Below are positions 7,641 to 14,037 of a stretch of 14,037 nt of DNA, in pieces. Positions within the stretch are counted from its first letter, which is position 1. Each line of letters starts with the position of its first letter. This DNA comes from Acetobacteraceae bacterium (GTDB lineage Bacteria; Pseudomonadota; Alphaproteobacteria; Acetobacterales; Acetobacteraceae): assembly GCA_027311485.1 (NCBI GenBank), contig DAICYU010000040.1:1-14037 (forward strand), given 5' to 3'. Made by a program: the position numbers and the translations under genes. The notes under the pieces were generated by a model. It did not search any database, had not been told where the DNA came from, and saw only the letters and a program-made list of their open reading frames with translations.

Positions 7641-8252
7641 TCAGGAGGCCACGTTCGATGACAGCCGAAACAGGCCGGGCGGCGGGGTGATCCCGGTTTG
7701 CACCGTCCTGAGCATCAGGCGGTTCGTGTTGCCCCGCGCGTCCACCATCCTGACGTCGCGCAGCGCGATCGGGTTGTCCTGGAATGTCAGAGTCAGCGAG
7801 CCCTGGCCCGGATGCTTGGTGTCAACGATGGTGACCCGCAGCTCCCCCGGCAGGTGCTGGAACGCCGTCACCGTGACCGGGCCGGATAGCGTGATCTGCG
7901 GGGCCAGCAGCATCGCCAGCGGCGTGCGCGCCAGCGGCATGCGCGTGGTGGCGCCGGTTGCGCCGTCATACAGCAGGACCTGCCCGTCAGCTGCGATCAG
8001 CGTGACCTGGCTGGGCGGATCGTCCTGCAGGCGCAGGCGTCCCGGGCGGTCCATCCAGACCACCCCCTGGGTGACGTCGCCGTTCGGTGCCTCCTGCAGG
8101 ACGCTGGCGCGCAGGGTGTGCACGCTGTTGAGGTATTGCTGGATGCGGGCAAGCTGCAGCTTCGTGTCGGGGTCCAGTGCTACCGGGGCCGGAGCGGCAC
8201 AGCCGGCGAGCGCCAGAAGGACTCCGCCGGCCAGAAGCGCTCTGCGGCGCAT
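7641..8252 (-). CDS. LolA-like lipoprotein (outer-membrane lipoprotein carrier family)
   Basis: This is a 203-residue protein related to LolA, which shuttles lipoproteins from the inner to the outer membrane through the periplasm. It begins MRRRALLAGGVLLALAGC, a lipoprotein signal peptide with lipobox LAGC. Cys18 is the predicted lipidated residue, and Ala at +2 suggests it is not retained in the inner membrane. LolA features follow: a start helix (LARIQQYLNSVHTLRASVLQ), GVVWMDRPGRLRLQ, DGQVLLYDG, PLAMLLAP and a C-terminal run of beta strands with LTLTFQDNPIALRDVRMVDARGNTN. Canonical LolA is soluble while LolB is lipidated, so this member combines a LolA-like body with a LolB-like anchor. The frame is open up to 8324, but Met at 8252 is the right start because it makes a complete signal peptide. 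It lies 150 bp upstream of the CinA-like gene, probably in a separate unit. Confidence 0.87.
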   Translation of the reverse strand: MRRRALLAGGVLLALAGCAAPAPVALDPDTKLQLARIQQYLNSVHTLRASVLQEAPNGDVTQGVVWMDRPGRLRLQDDPPSQVTLIAADGQVLLYDGATGATTRMPLARTPLAMLLAPQITLSGPVTVTAFQHLPGELRVTIVDTKHPGQGSLTLTFQDNPIALRDVRMVDARGNTNRLMLRTVQTGITPPPGLFRLSSNVAS

Positions 8253-8548
8253 CCCGGCCGTTGCCTTGTCGAGCGCTGACGCGGCGGCACCTGTGTGCGT
8301 CGTGGGGCAAGTCGGCTGTCGCATGGTGATTGGTCCTGCATCCCCGGCCTTCGTGCGGGGTAGGTAGGCGATGCGAGCCGGCAGACAAGCGGCCGGTGCA
8401 TCACTGAGCGGATACGTGCGGGCGAGGTGCGCGGCGGGCCATTGCGGCAGCCTGTTTGCGGAAGCCCACAGTCACCCGCCGCCTTCCTTGACGCAGCGCC
8501 CATTCAGGCGACACTGCCCCACCGACAACAACAGGGGAAACGGCACCA
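8253..8548. promoter_or_regulatory. Divergent intergenic region between LolA-like and SMP-30 genes
   Basis: These 296 bp should hold promoters for both neighbours. For the plus strand, TTGACG (8488-8493) with GACACT (8510-8515) at 16-bp spacing is a possible but weak sigma-70 site. AGGGGA (8533-8538) is the ribosome site for the SMP-30 gene, 10 nt before its ATG. No clear promoter was seen for the minus strand. No ORF in the gap has convincing codon use. Confidence 0.3.
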
Positions 8549-9457
8549 ATGAGCGACGTCACCATTCTCGCCAGTGGATTCGGCTTTCCGGAAGGGCCGG
8601 TGGTGTGCCCGGACGGTGCCATCATCCTGACCGAGATCCGCAACAACCAACTCTCCCGCGTCACGCCGGATGGCAAGGCCAGCGTGTTCTCGCGCTGCGG
8701 CGGCGGCCCGAACGGGCTGGCGTTCGGACCGGACGGCGCGCTGTATCTGTGCAACAATGGCGGCAGCCGCTACGTCGAGGGCTACTCGATGGGCGTGGCG
8801 CCGCACCCGGACTACAAGTTCGGCTACATCCAGCGCGTCGATCCCAAGACCGGCGAGGCAAAGACCCTCTACACCGAGGTGAACGGCCATAAGCTGTCAG
8901 CACCGAACGATCTGGTGTTCGACGTGCACGGCGGCTTCTACTTCACCGACCTTGGCAAGCGCTATGCCCGGCATCGCGATCACGGCGGCCTCTACTACGC
9001 ACTGCCGGACGGATCGAAGATCACCGAAATCGCCTATCCGATCCTCAGCCCGAACGGCTGCGGCCTCTCGCCCGACGGAAAAACCCTCTACGCCGCAGAC
9101 ACCGAAGGCGCTCGGCTTTGGGCCTTCGATATCGAGGCACCGGGCGTGCTGCGCAGGCCGCCGCCGCATGTGCATCACAGCGGGCGCGTCATCTGCGGGC
9201 TGCCGCAGAACGCGCGGTTCGACAGCCTGGCGGTGCTGAAGAACGGCAATATCGCCGTAGCCACGCTCAACACCGGTTTCATCACGGAAATCTCGCCGGC
9301 GGGCGATATCGTACGGGCGGTGAAAATGCCTGATATCTACCCGACCAACATCTGCTTCGGCGGGCCGGATCGGCGGACGGCCTACATCACGCTGTCGGAT
9401 GCGGGCCAACTGGCCACGATGCAATGGCCGACGCCGGGGCTGAAGCTGAATTTCTGA
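8549..9457 (+). CDS. SMP-30/gluconolactonase/LRE family protein
   Basis: This 302-residue protein is a predicted six-bladed beta-propeller lactonase-type hydrolase of the SMP-30 family, whose members open sugar lactones using one divalent metal ion. The metal ligands expected for the family are visible: Glu15 in FGFPEGP, Asn169 in LSPNGCGLSPDG and Asp225 in ARFDSLAV. Asn120 in APNDLVFD fits the substrate-site Asn. Blade repeats show as PDGA, PDGK and AGD turns. There is no signal peptide, so it is probably cytosolic. AGGGGA lies 10 nt before the ATG. No sugar dehydrogenase, transporter or regulator is adjacent, so the lactone cannot be named. The gene stands alone between a divergent LolA-like gene and a convergent hypothetical gene, and its stop runs directly into a repeat array. 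Confidence 0.92.
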   Translation: MSDVTILASGFGFPEGPVVCPDGAIILTEIRNNQLSRVTPDGKASVFSRCGGGPNGLAFGPDGALYLCNNGGSRYVEGYSMGVAPHPDYKFGYIQRVDPKTGEAKTLYTEVNGHKLSAPNDLVFDVHGGFYFTDLGKRYARHRDHGGLYYALPDGSKITEIAYPILSPNGCGLSPDGKTLYAADTEGARLWAFDIEAPGVLRRPPPHVHHSGRVICGLPQNARFDSLAVLKNGNIAVATLNTGFITEISPAGDIVRAVKMPDIYPTNICFGGPDRRTAYITLSDAGQLATMQWPTPGLKLNF

Positions 9458-9555
9458 TTGCCGGGCGGGGTTTGCCGGACGGGGTTTGCCGGACGGGGTT
9501 TGCCGGACGGGGTTTGCCGGCGCCGGCAAACCCCGGTCCCGCCGACAAACCCGGC
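9457..9555. repeat. 14-bp tandem repeat with inverted copies between convergent genes
   Basis: The unit GGGGTTTGCCGGAC is repeated exactly three times (9467-9480, 9481-9494, 9495-9508) and a fourth copy is cut to 12 bases (9509-9520). A partial degenerate copy, ATTGCCGGGC, precedes them (9457-9466). After the fourth copy the unit turns round: CCGGCAAACCCC (9523-9534), then a degenerate inverted copy GCCGACAAACCCGG (9541-9554). The array fills the whole gap between the stop of the SMP-30 gene and the stop of the hypothetical gene. Since 14 is not a multiple of three it is not coding. Confidence 0.9.
9508..9535. terminator. Perfect 28-bp palindrome, candidate bidirectional terminator
   Basis: CGGGGTTTGCCGG (9508-9520) and CCGGCAAACCCCG (9523-9535) are exact reverse complements around a central CG. 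As RNA this gives a very stable stem of about 11 bp with a small loop, read the same from both strands, and each of two convergent genes ends into it. No T-run follows on either side, so the terminator role is inferred from position. Confidence 0.5.
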
Positions 9556-10068
9556 TTAGATCAGCCCACCCAAGGAGGGGCTTGTCGGGGTATGGACGAC
9601 GCTGATCCGGGTCGGCGCCAGGATTGCGCCGACGAAGTCGATACTGCCAAGCATCGTCCCGCCATGCCCATCCGGGCGTAGCCACAGATCGTTGGCGGTC
9701 GGGTTGTAGATCACCACCTTTGCTGTCACGTCGTTACCGAAGCCATAGACATTGACCGGATGTCCGGCGAGTTCGCTGAAGCGCAGAACCGTTCCGATAC
9801 CGTCGTCATAGATCGACATGTTGGCGCAGCCCCAGTAGCTGGCCATCTGCCCCGGGCCGTGAATGAAGGTGATATCGTCATGGCTTCGGAACAGCTGGAA
9901 ATTGTCGCCGGACCGGTTGAGGATGTAGACGTCGTTGTTTCCCTGGTGGCCATGCAGGTTGGATGGATCGACCATGATCTCGGCCGCGGTGATGCCGGTC
10001 GGCGTCACGCGGACCTGCGACAACAGAATTTTTTCGGCGGCGTTCAGCGCGTCGGACACGCCAATCAT
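9556..10068 (-). CDS. Hypothetical protein, 170 residues
   Basis: I do not recognise this family with confidence. The 170-residue product has no signal peptide or membrane helix and looks beta-rich in its second half. It has many Gly, Asp and Asn turns (GNNDVYILNRSGDNFQLF, YDDGIGTVLRFSELAG, VNVYGFGNDVTAKVVIYNP), ending GGTMLGSIDFVGA then TRISVVHTPTSPSLGGLI. This recalls single modules found near the ends of large repeat-rich surface or secreted proteins, but no calcium-binding GGXGXD repeat is present. The start ATG at 10068 has a good ribosome site (AAGGAAG, AGGA 7 nt upstream), supporting a real gene. GC in sampled stretches is about 57%, against about 72% in a sampled line of the transketolase gene, which may point to later acquisition. 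It stands 233 bp downstream of tkt on the same strand. Confidence 0.7.
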   Translation of the reverse strand: MIGVSDALNAAEKILLSQVRVTPTGITAAEIMVDPSNLHGHQGNNDVYILNRSGDNFQLFRSHDDITFIHGPGQMASYWGCANMSIYDDGIGTVLRFSELAGHPVNVYGFGNDVTAKVVIYNPTANDLWLRPDGHGGTMLGSIDFVGAILAPTRISVVHTPTSPSLGGLI

Positions 10069-10301
10069 ATTGGCTTCCTTCTGAATTCAAGTATTTCTGC
10101 AGCAATAAAGGCACACTGTCGGAAACAGGTACGCTGGCTGATAAGTAAACGCGAAAACCCAGCGCATCACGACAGATACGACGGGTTCGTTATCATCTTC
10201 CAGAGCGCAATGGTGGTGGCGGGTCCCCCGGCACATCACCCCTGCGTGACCCGGGCGGAGGGATCATCCACCGCCCGGGATGACACTCAGAGGTCCGGTG
10301 A
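10069..10301. other. Intergenic region between tkt and the hypothetical gene
   Basis: This 233-bp gap contains the candidate tkt terminator at its right end and an AT-richer left part (about 10081-10200) that probably carries the promoter of the hypothetical gene. No convincing -35/-10 pair was found. AAGGAAG (10074-10080, minus strand) is the ribosome site of the hypothetical gene. Confidence 0.35.
10250..10279 (-). terminator. Candidate terminator of transketolase gene
   Basis: A perfect 9-bp GC-only inverted repeat, CCCGGGCGG (10250-10258) and CCGCCCGGG (10271-10279), with a 12-nt loop lies 22 nt after the tkt stop on the minus strand. It has no T-run, as is often so in GC-rich genomes. 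Confidence 0.5.
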
Positions 10302-12317
10302 TCAGCGGAGGCGGGCAGCGACCTCGGCCACGTTCTCCGCGGTGAAGCCGAAATACTTCATCACCGTGCCGCCGGGGGCCGACTCGCCGAAGCGGTCCAG
10401 CCCGACCACGGCGCCATCCAGACCGACATATTTGAACCACGGCATGCTCGATGCGGCTTCCACCGCCACGCGGCGGACGCCCGGCAGCAGGACATGGTCA
10501 CGCCACGCCTGGTCCTGCCGGTCGAACACGGTGGTAGCGGGCATGGAGACGACGCGCGCCTTGATGCCGCGCTGCGCCAGCAGGTCGCGGGCGCCGGTGG
10601 CCAGCGCGACCTCGGACCCGGTGGCGATCAGCACGAGGTCCGGCGTGCCGTCGGTGTCCGCCAGGATGTAGCCCCCGCGCGCGGCCAAGGCCGCCCGTTC
10701 GGTGCCGCCGCCGTGCTGCGGCAGGTTCTGGCGTGACAGCAGCAGGGCGCTGGGGCCGTCCACCCGCTCCAGCGCGCTGCGCCAGGCGACGGCGGTTTCC
10801 AGCATGTCGCAGGGGCGCCAGACATCCAGGCCGGGGATCAGGCGCAGGGCGGCCGCGTGCTCGACCGGCTGGTGGGTGGGGCCGTCCTCGCCCAGGCCGA
10901 TGCTGTCATGCGTCAACACGTAGATCGCGCGCAGCCGCATCAGCGCCGCCAGGCGGATGGCATTGCGGGCATAGTCCGAGAACACCAGGAACGTGCCGCC
11001 GAACGGGATCAACCCGCCGTGCAGGGCGATGCCGGACAGCGCTGCGGCCATGCCGAACTCCCGCACGCCATAGTGCAGATAGTTGCCGGGCTTGCCATGC
11101 TCGATGGAGATGCAACCCTTCCAGTTGGTCAGGTTGGACCCGGTCAGGTCGGCCGATCCGCCCAGGAACTCCGGCACGAAGGCGGCGAAGGCCTGGATCG
11201 CCACCTGGGATGCCTTGCGGGTGGCGATGGCATCGGTCATGGCGGCGGCATCGGCGATCACGGCATCGGCGCGGGCGGCGAAATCGGCCGTCAGCGTGCC
11301 GGCCATGCGGCGGCGGAATTCGGCGGCTTCGGCCGGGAAGGCCTTGGCATAGGCGGCGAAGCGGGACTCCCATTCCGCCTGGCGGGCGGCGCCGGCCTGA
11401 CGGGCATCCCAGGCGGCGCGGATGTCGGCGGGGATTTCGAACGGACCGTAGCTCCAGCCCAGCGCCTGCCGGGTCGCGGCGACTTCCGCGGCACCCAGCG
11501 GCGCGCCGTGCGACTCGTGCGTGCCGGCCAGCTTGGGGGCGCCGAAGCCGATCGTGGTCTTGCAGCACACCAAAGTCGGCTTGCCGGCTGGCGTCAGGGC
11601 CTGATCGACCGCGCGGGCAAGCGCCGCGGCATCCTGGCCGTCGACATCGCGGATCACGCGCCAGCCATACGCCTCAAACCGCTTCGGGGTGTCGTCGCGG
11701 AACCAGCCCTCGACATGGCCATCGATCGAGATGCCGTTGTCGTCATAGAAGACGACCAGCTTTTCCAGGCCCAGCGTGCCGGCGAGCGAGCCGGCTTCGT
11801 GGGAGATACCCTCCATCAGGCAGCCGTCGCCGCAGAACACGAAGGTGCGGTGATCGACGATCGTGTGGCCGGGGCGGTTGAAGGCATACGCCATCTGCTG
11901 TTCCGCCAGCGCCATGCCGACGGCGGTGGCGAGGCCCTGGCCGAGGGGACCGGTGGTGGTCTCGATGCCGGGGGTGAGGCCGTGCTCCGGGTGGCCGGGA
12001 GTCTTTGAGTGGAGCTGGCGAAACTTTTTCAGCTCCTCGATCGGCAGGTCGTAGCCGGTCAGGTGCAGCAGCCCGTACAGCAGCATCGAGCCGTGGCCGT
12101 TCGACAGCACGAAGCGATCCCGGTCCGCCCAGGACGGATCGGCCGGGTTATGGCGCAGGTGATGGCGCCACAGGACCTCGGCGATGTCGGCCATGCCCAT
12201 CGGCATACCGGGGTGGCCGGACTTCGCCTGCTCCACCGCGTCGATCGCCAGGAAGCGCAGGGCGTTGGCGAAAACGCGCGGGGTGGGAGCGGTTTGTTCT
12301 GTTGTGGCAGCGTCCAT
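10302..12317 (-). CDS. tkt: Transketolase
   Basis: Transketolase moves two-carbon ketol units between sugar phosphates in the non-oxidative pentose phosphate pathway, in the cytosol, using thiamine diphosphate and Mg. The 671-residue chain is full length and complete. Seen motifs in order: SGHPGMPMG (33-41), the diphosphate-binding GDGCLMEG (163-170) with the metal-ligand Asn in YDDNGISIDG (191-200), THESHGAP (267-273), GGSADLTGSN (387-395), the catalytic Glu420 in REFGMA, FSDY (446-449), and THDSIGLGEDGPTHQPVEH (469-487). The C-terminal domain has ATGSEV (566-571). The frame is open to 12353, but ATG 12317 is preferred because GGAG lies 8 nt before it; ATG 12323 and 12353 have no well-spaced site. 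It is transcribed divergently from ftsK and no other Calvin-cycle or pentose-phosphate gene is adjacent. Confidence 0.97.
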   Translation of the reverse strand: MDAATTEQTAPTPRVFANALRFLAIDAVEQAKSGHPGMPMGMADIAEVLWRHHLRHNPADPSWADRDRFVLSNGHGSMLLYGLLHLTGYDLPIEELKKFRQLHSKTPGHPEHGLTPGIETTTGPLGQGLATAVGMALAEQQMAYAFNRPGHTIVDHRTFVFCGDGCLMEGISHEAGSLAGTLGLEKLVVFYDDNGISIDGHVEGWFRDDTPKRFEAYGWRVIRDVDGQDAAALARAVDQALTPAGKPTLVCCKTTIGFGAPKLAGTHESHGAPLGAAEVAATRQALGWSYGPFEIPADIRAAWDARQAGAARQAEWESRFAAYAKAFPAEAAEFRRRMAGTLTADFAARADAVIADAAAMTDAIATRKASQVAIQAFAAFVPEFLGGSADLTGSNLTNWKGCISIEHGKPGNYLHYGVREFGMAAALSGIALHGGLIPFGGTFLVFSDYARNAIRLAALMRLRAIYVLTHDSIGLGEDGPTHQPVEHAAALRLIPGLDVWRPCDMLETAVAWRSALERVDGPSALLLSRQNLPQHGGGTERAALAARGGYILADTDGTPDLVLIATGSEVALATGARDLLAQRGIKARVVSMPATTVFDRQDQAWRDHVLLPGVRRVAVEAASSMPWFKYVGLDGAVVGLDRFGESAPGGTVMKYFGFTAENVAEVAARLR

Positions 12318-12475
12318 CACCATGTCTCCATCAAGTTGAGCGGGTTCTAGCATGGGCCGCTTCGCTTGGAAGACCGCTCACGCGCTGCCTGCGATCCTGC
12401 TTCATTTTTCAGAGCCTTCCCCTGTATAGTTCGCGTGACACTGGAAGATTCGCATCGTTCGAGGTGACGCGCACC
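12318..12475. promoter_or_regulatory. Divergent tkt-ftsK promoter region
   Basis: This 158-bp region lies between divergent starts. On the plus strand TATAGT (12425-12430) is a good -10 match, with TTCATT (12401-12406) 18 bp upstream as a weak -35. A single GATTC (12447-12451), the GANTC word methylated by CcrM in alphaproteobacteria, lies just after it; one site could be chance. GAGGTGA (12461-12467) is the ftsK ribosome site, 8 nt before ATG. On the minus strand GGAG (12326-12329) serves tkt. Confidence 0.35.
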
Positions 12476-14037
12476 ATGGCACCCCGCCCATCAAGCATCC
12501 CGCCGCGCCGGTTTGCCTCCCCTGCCCTGAAGGCGCTGATGCAGCAGCGCACCAGCGAACTTGGCGGCCTTGTGCTGGGCCTGCTGGGCCTTGGCATCCT
12601 GGTCGCGCTGGCGACCTACAATCCGCAGGACCCGTCGCTGAACACCGCGACGACGCGGCATGTCACCAATCTGGCCGGACAAGGCGGGGCGGTGCTGGCC
12701 GATATCCTGCTGCAAGGGTTCGGAGTCGCCGGGGTGCTGCCCGGATTCGCAATGCTGGCCTGGTGCTGGCGGCTGGCGTCGCGCCGCGGCCTGGGCGCCA
12801 TCGCCGCCCGCATCGCGGCGCTGCTGGCGGCGATGCCATTGCTGGCGGCGGTGATCGCGGCGCTGCCGCTGGGCCGGGCGCACCCGTGGCCGGTGATGGC
12901 CGGGCCGGGCGGATCGATCGGACAGATCCTGGCGACCGAGGGCATGAACGCCGGCCATTCGCTGTTCGGCATCCTGGGGGCGCTGTGCGTCTGGCTGTTG
13001 AGCGCGCTGCTGGCGCTGGCGCTGACGTTGCTGGCGCTGGGCCTGTCGCGGTCGGAGTGGCGCAGTGCCGGCACCGCGGCGGCGGCGGTGGCGCGGTTCT
13101 CGGTTTCCAGCGGGCGCGGCACGGTCGATGTGCTGTCGCGTCATTCCGGGCGTTTCAGCGGCGCGACGGACTGGCTGACGCGGCTGGCGCATCGCGGCGC
13201 CGAGGGCGACATGGGGCACGAGGAGCCAACCTTGGCGCCGGCCCTGGCATCCCGGCAGCGGCCGATGGGGCGGCAGCCGGCGTCGCAGGACGCCCTGTCC
13301 GCGGCGGAGTCGGAGCGTTCGGCCCCGCCGGTCATCACGGCATCGGGCGGCGGCCCGTCCCTAGCATCCGGCGGCGGCCCGTCCTTTGCCAGCGCTTCCT
13401 TCGGCAGCCGGTCCGTCGGCAACGCGGGCGTCACGCCGTTGCTGGCGCAACCGGGTGAGGCTTCATCGGGCGGGATCCAGTCGGGTGGGGCGCAATCCGG
13501 TGGGATGTCTTCAGCGCGGGTGACGAAACCGCCGGCGCCGGCGCGCAAGCCGGTGCAATCGCCGCTGCCGCTGCAGGACGGGGAATGGAATTTCCCGCCG
13601 CTGGACCTGCTGAAACCGGCGCCGACCCGGGTGACAACGGACATGAGCGAGGAGGCGTTGCAGGCCAATGCGCGCCTGCTGGAAACGGTGCTGTCCGACT
13701 ACGGCGTGCAGGGTGAGATCGTCGAGATCCGGCCCGGGCCGGTGGTGACGTTGTATGAACTGGTGCCGGCGCCGGGCATCCGCAGCGCCCGCGTCATCGG
13801 GCTGGCGGACGACGTGGCGCGCAGCCTGTCGGTGACGGCGGTGCGCATCGCCACGGTGCCGGGCCGCAACGTGATCGGCATCGAGGTGCCGAACAGCAAG
13901 CGCGAAACCGTCTACCTGAGCGAGATCCTGTCCAGTGAGGAAGTGCTGAAGGCGGCCGGGCGGCTGTCGCTGGCGCTGGGCAAGGATATCGGCGGCAAGG
14001 CGGTGGTGGCGGACCTGTCGCGCATGCCGCATCTGAT
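12476..14037 (+). CDS. ftsK: DNA translocase FtsK, N-terminal part (runs off window)
   Basis: FtsK anchors at the division septum and pumps DNA to finish chromosome segregation and dimer resolution. The first 520 codons are present and open to the window edge. Layout: a basic N-tail; four membrane helices (about 29-48, 75-98, 108-130, 160-190); a Pro/Ala/Ser/Gly-rich linker (about 225-385) with short tandem repeats; then the start of the motor. Motor-region motifs include QANARLLETVLSDYGVQGEI, IRPGPVVTLYEL, PGRNVIGIEVPN and LGKDIGGKAVVADLSRMPHL, the segment that directly precedes Walker A in FtsK. The ATPase and gamma DNA-reading domains lie outside the window. The ATG at 12476 has GAGGTGA 8 nt upstream. 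The linker is far shorter than in E. coli FtsK, as is usual in alphaproteobacteria. LolA often follows ftsK in this class; here a LolA-like gene lies about 4 kb away on the other strand. Confidence 0.95.
   Translation, partial: MAPRPSSIPPRRFASPALKALMQQRTSELGGLVLGLLGLGILVALATYNPQDPSLNTATTRHVTNLAGQGGAVLADILLQGFGVAGVLPGFAMLAWCWRLASRRGLGAIAARIAALLAAMPLLAAVIAALPLGRAHPWPVMAGPGGSIGQILATEGMNAGHSLFGILGALCVWLLSALLALALTLLALGLSRSEWRSAGTAAAAVARFSVSSGRGTVDVLSRHSGRFSGATDWLTRLAHRGAEGDMGHEEPTLAPALASRQRPMGRQPASQDALSAAESERSAPPVITASGGGPSLASGGGPSFASASFGSRSVGNAGVTPLLAQPGEASSGGIQSGGAQSGGMSSARVTKPPAPARKPVQSPLPLQDGEWNFPPLDLLKPAPTRVTTDMSEEALQANARLLETVLSDYGVQGEIVEIRPGPVVTLYELVPAPGIRSARVIGLADDVARSLSVTAVRIATVPGRNVIGIEVPNSKRETVYLSEILSSEEVLKAAGRLSLALGKDIGGKAVVADLSRMPHL
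13340..13510 (+). repeat. In-frame tandem repeats in the FtsK linker
   Basis: Two 24-nt copies (13340-13363, 13364-13387) encode ASGGGPSL and ASGGGPSF. Further on, three 15-nt copies (13466-13480, 13481-13495, 13496-13510) encode SGGIQ, SGGAQ and SGGMS. Both unit lengths are multiples of three, so copy changes would keep the frame. Confidence 0.8.

Noticed and set aside
8371..8892. Plus-strand frame overlapping the SMP-30 gene start
   Set aside because: It is out of frame with the clear SMP-30 propeller and has a composition typical of shifted GC-rich frames.
9457..9555. Possible CRISPR array
   Set aside because: The units are 14 bp, directly abutting with no spacers, and part of the array is inverted; no cas gene is present.
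10857..12008. 383-codon open frame on the plus strand opposite transketolase
   Set aside because: Transketolase is complete on the other strand with all its motifs, so this frame is a by-product of codon bias.
12491..13219. Gln/Arg-rich open frame on the minus strand opposite ftsK
   Set aside because: The plus strand encodes FtsK with membrane helices and motor motifs; the antisense translation is low complexity.
10302..14037. A carbon-fixation or pentose-phosphate operon around tkt
   Set aside because: The neighbours are a hypothetical gene and divergent ftsK; no partner enzyme such as gap, pgk, fba or cbb genes is seen in the window.

Overview
The window is GC-rich chromosomal DNA, with lower-GC islands only in some intergenic stretches and one hypothetical gene. 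It is very probably from an alphaproteobacterium. Protein style, codon use and the mix of genes suggest Rhodospirillales/Acetobacterales, but this is inference and no rRNA or other phylogenetic marker is present. Eleven protein genes are supported. Two run off the ends: uvrB on the left (C-terminus missing) and ftsK on the right (motor domain missing). No tRNA, rRNA, CRISPR array, insertion sequence or prophage gene was seen.

Layout, left to right. Minus strand: uvrB (nucleotide excision repair) preceded by a phytanoyl-CoA dioxygenase-family oxygenase. Next comes a 288-bp divergent intergenic region containing a marked AT-rich island. Plus strand: a small DUF3429-type membrane protein and a polyprenyl-phosphate sugar-1-phosphate transferase of the PEP-CTERM/EpsB type. 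The transferase's 3' end overlaps, tail to tail, the end of an MFS transporter on the minus strand. That transporter is translationally coupled (TGATG) to an upstream CinA/YfaY-like gene with a degenerate deamidase domain, and a LolA-like lipoprotein lies further upstream. Plus strand: an SMP-30/gluconolactonase-family enzyme. The short gap after it is filled by a 14-bp tandem repeat ending in a perfect palindrome. Minus strand: a 170-residue protein of unknown function and lower GC, then transketolase. Divergent from transketolase, plus strand: ftsK.

Most of the window is housekeeping (uvrB, tkt, ftsK, lolA-like) mixed with single accessory metabolic genes. No multi-gene novel system, defence island or biosynthetic cluster is evident. 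The items most worth checking are the CinA-like/MFS pair, the repeat-palindrome element between convergent genes, the LolA homologue carrying its own lipobox, the orphan EPS-initiating transferase, the uncharacterised 170-residue protein and the AT-rich divergent promoter region.
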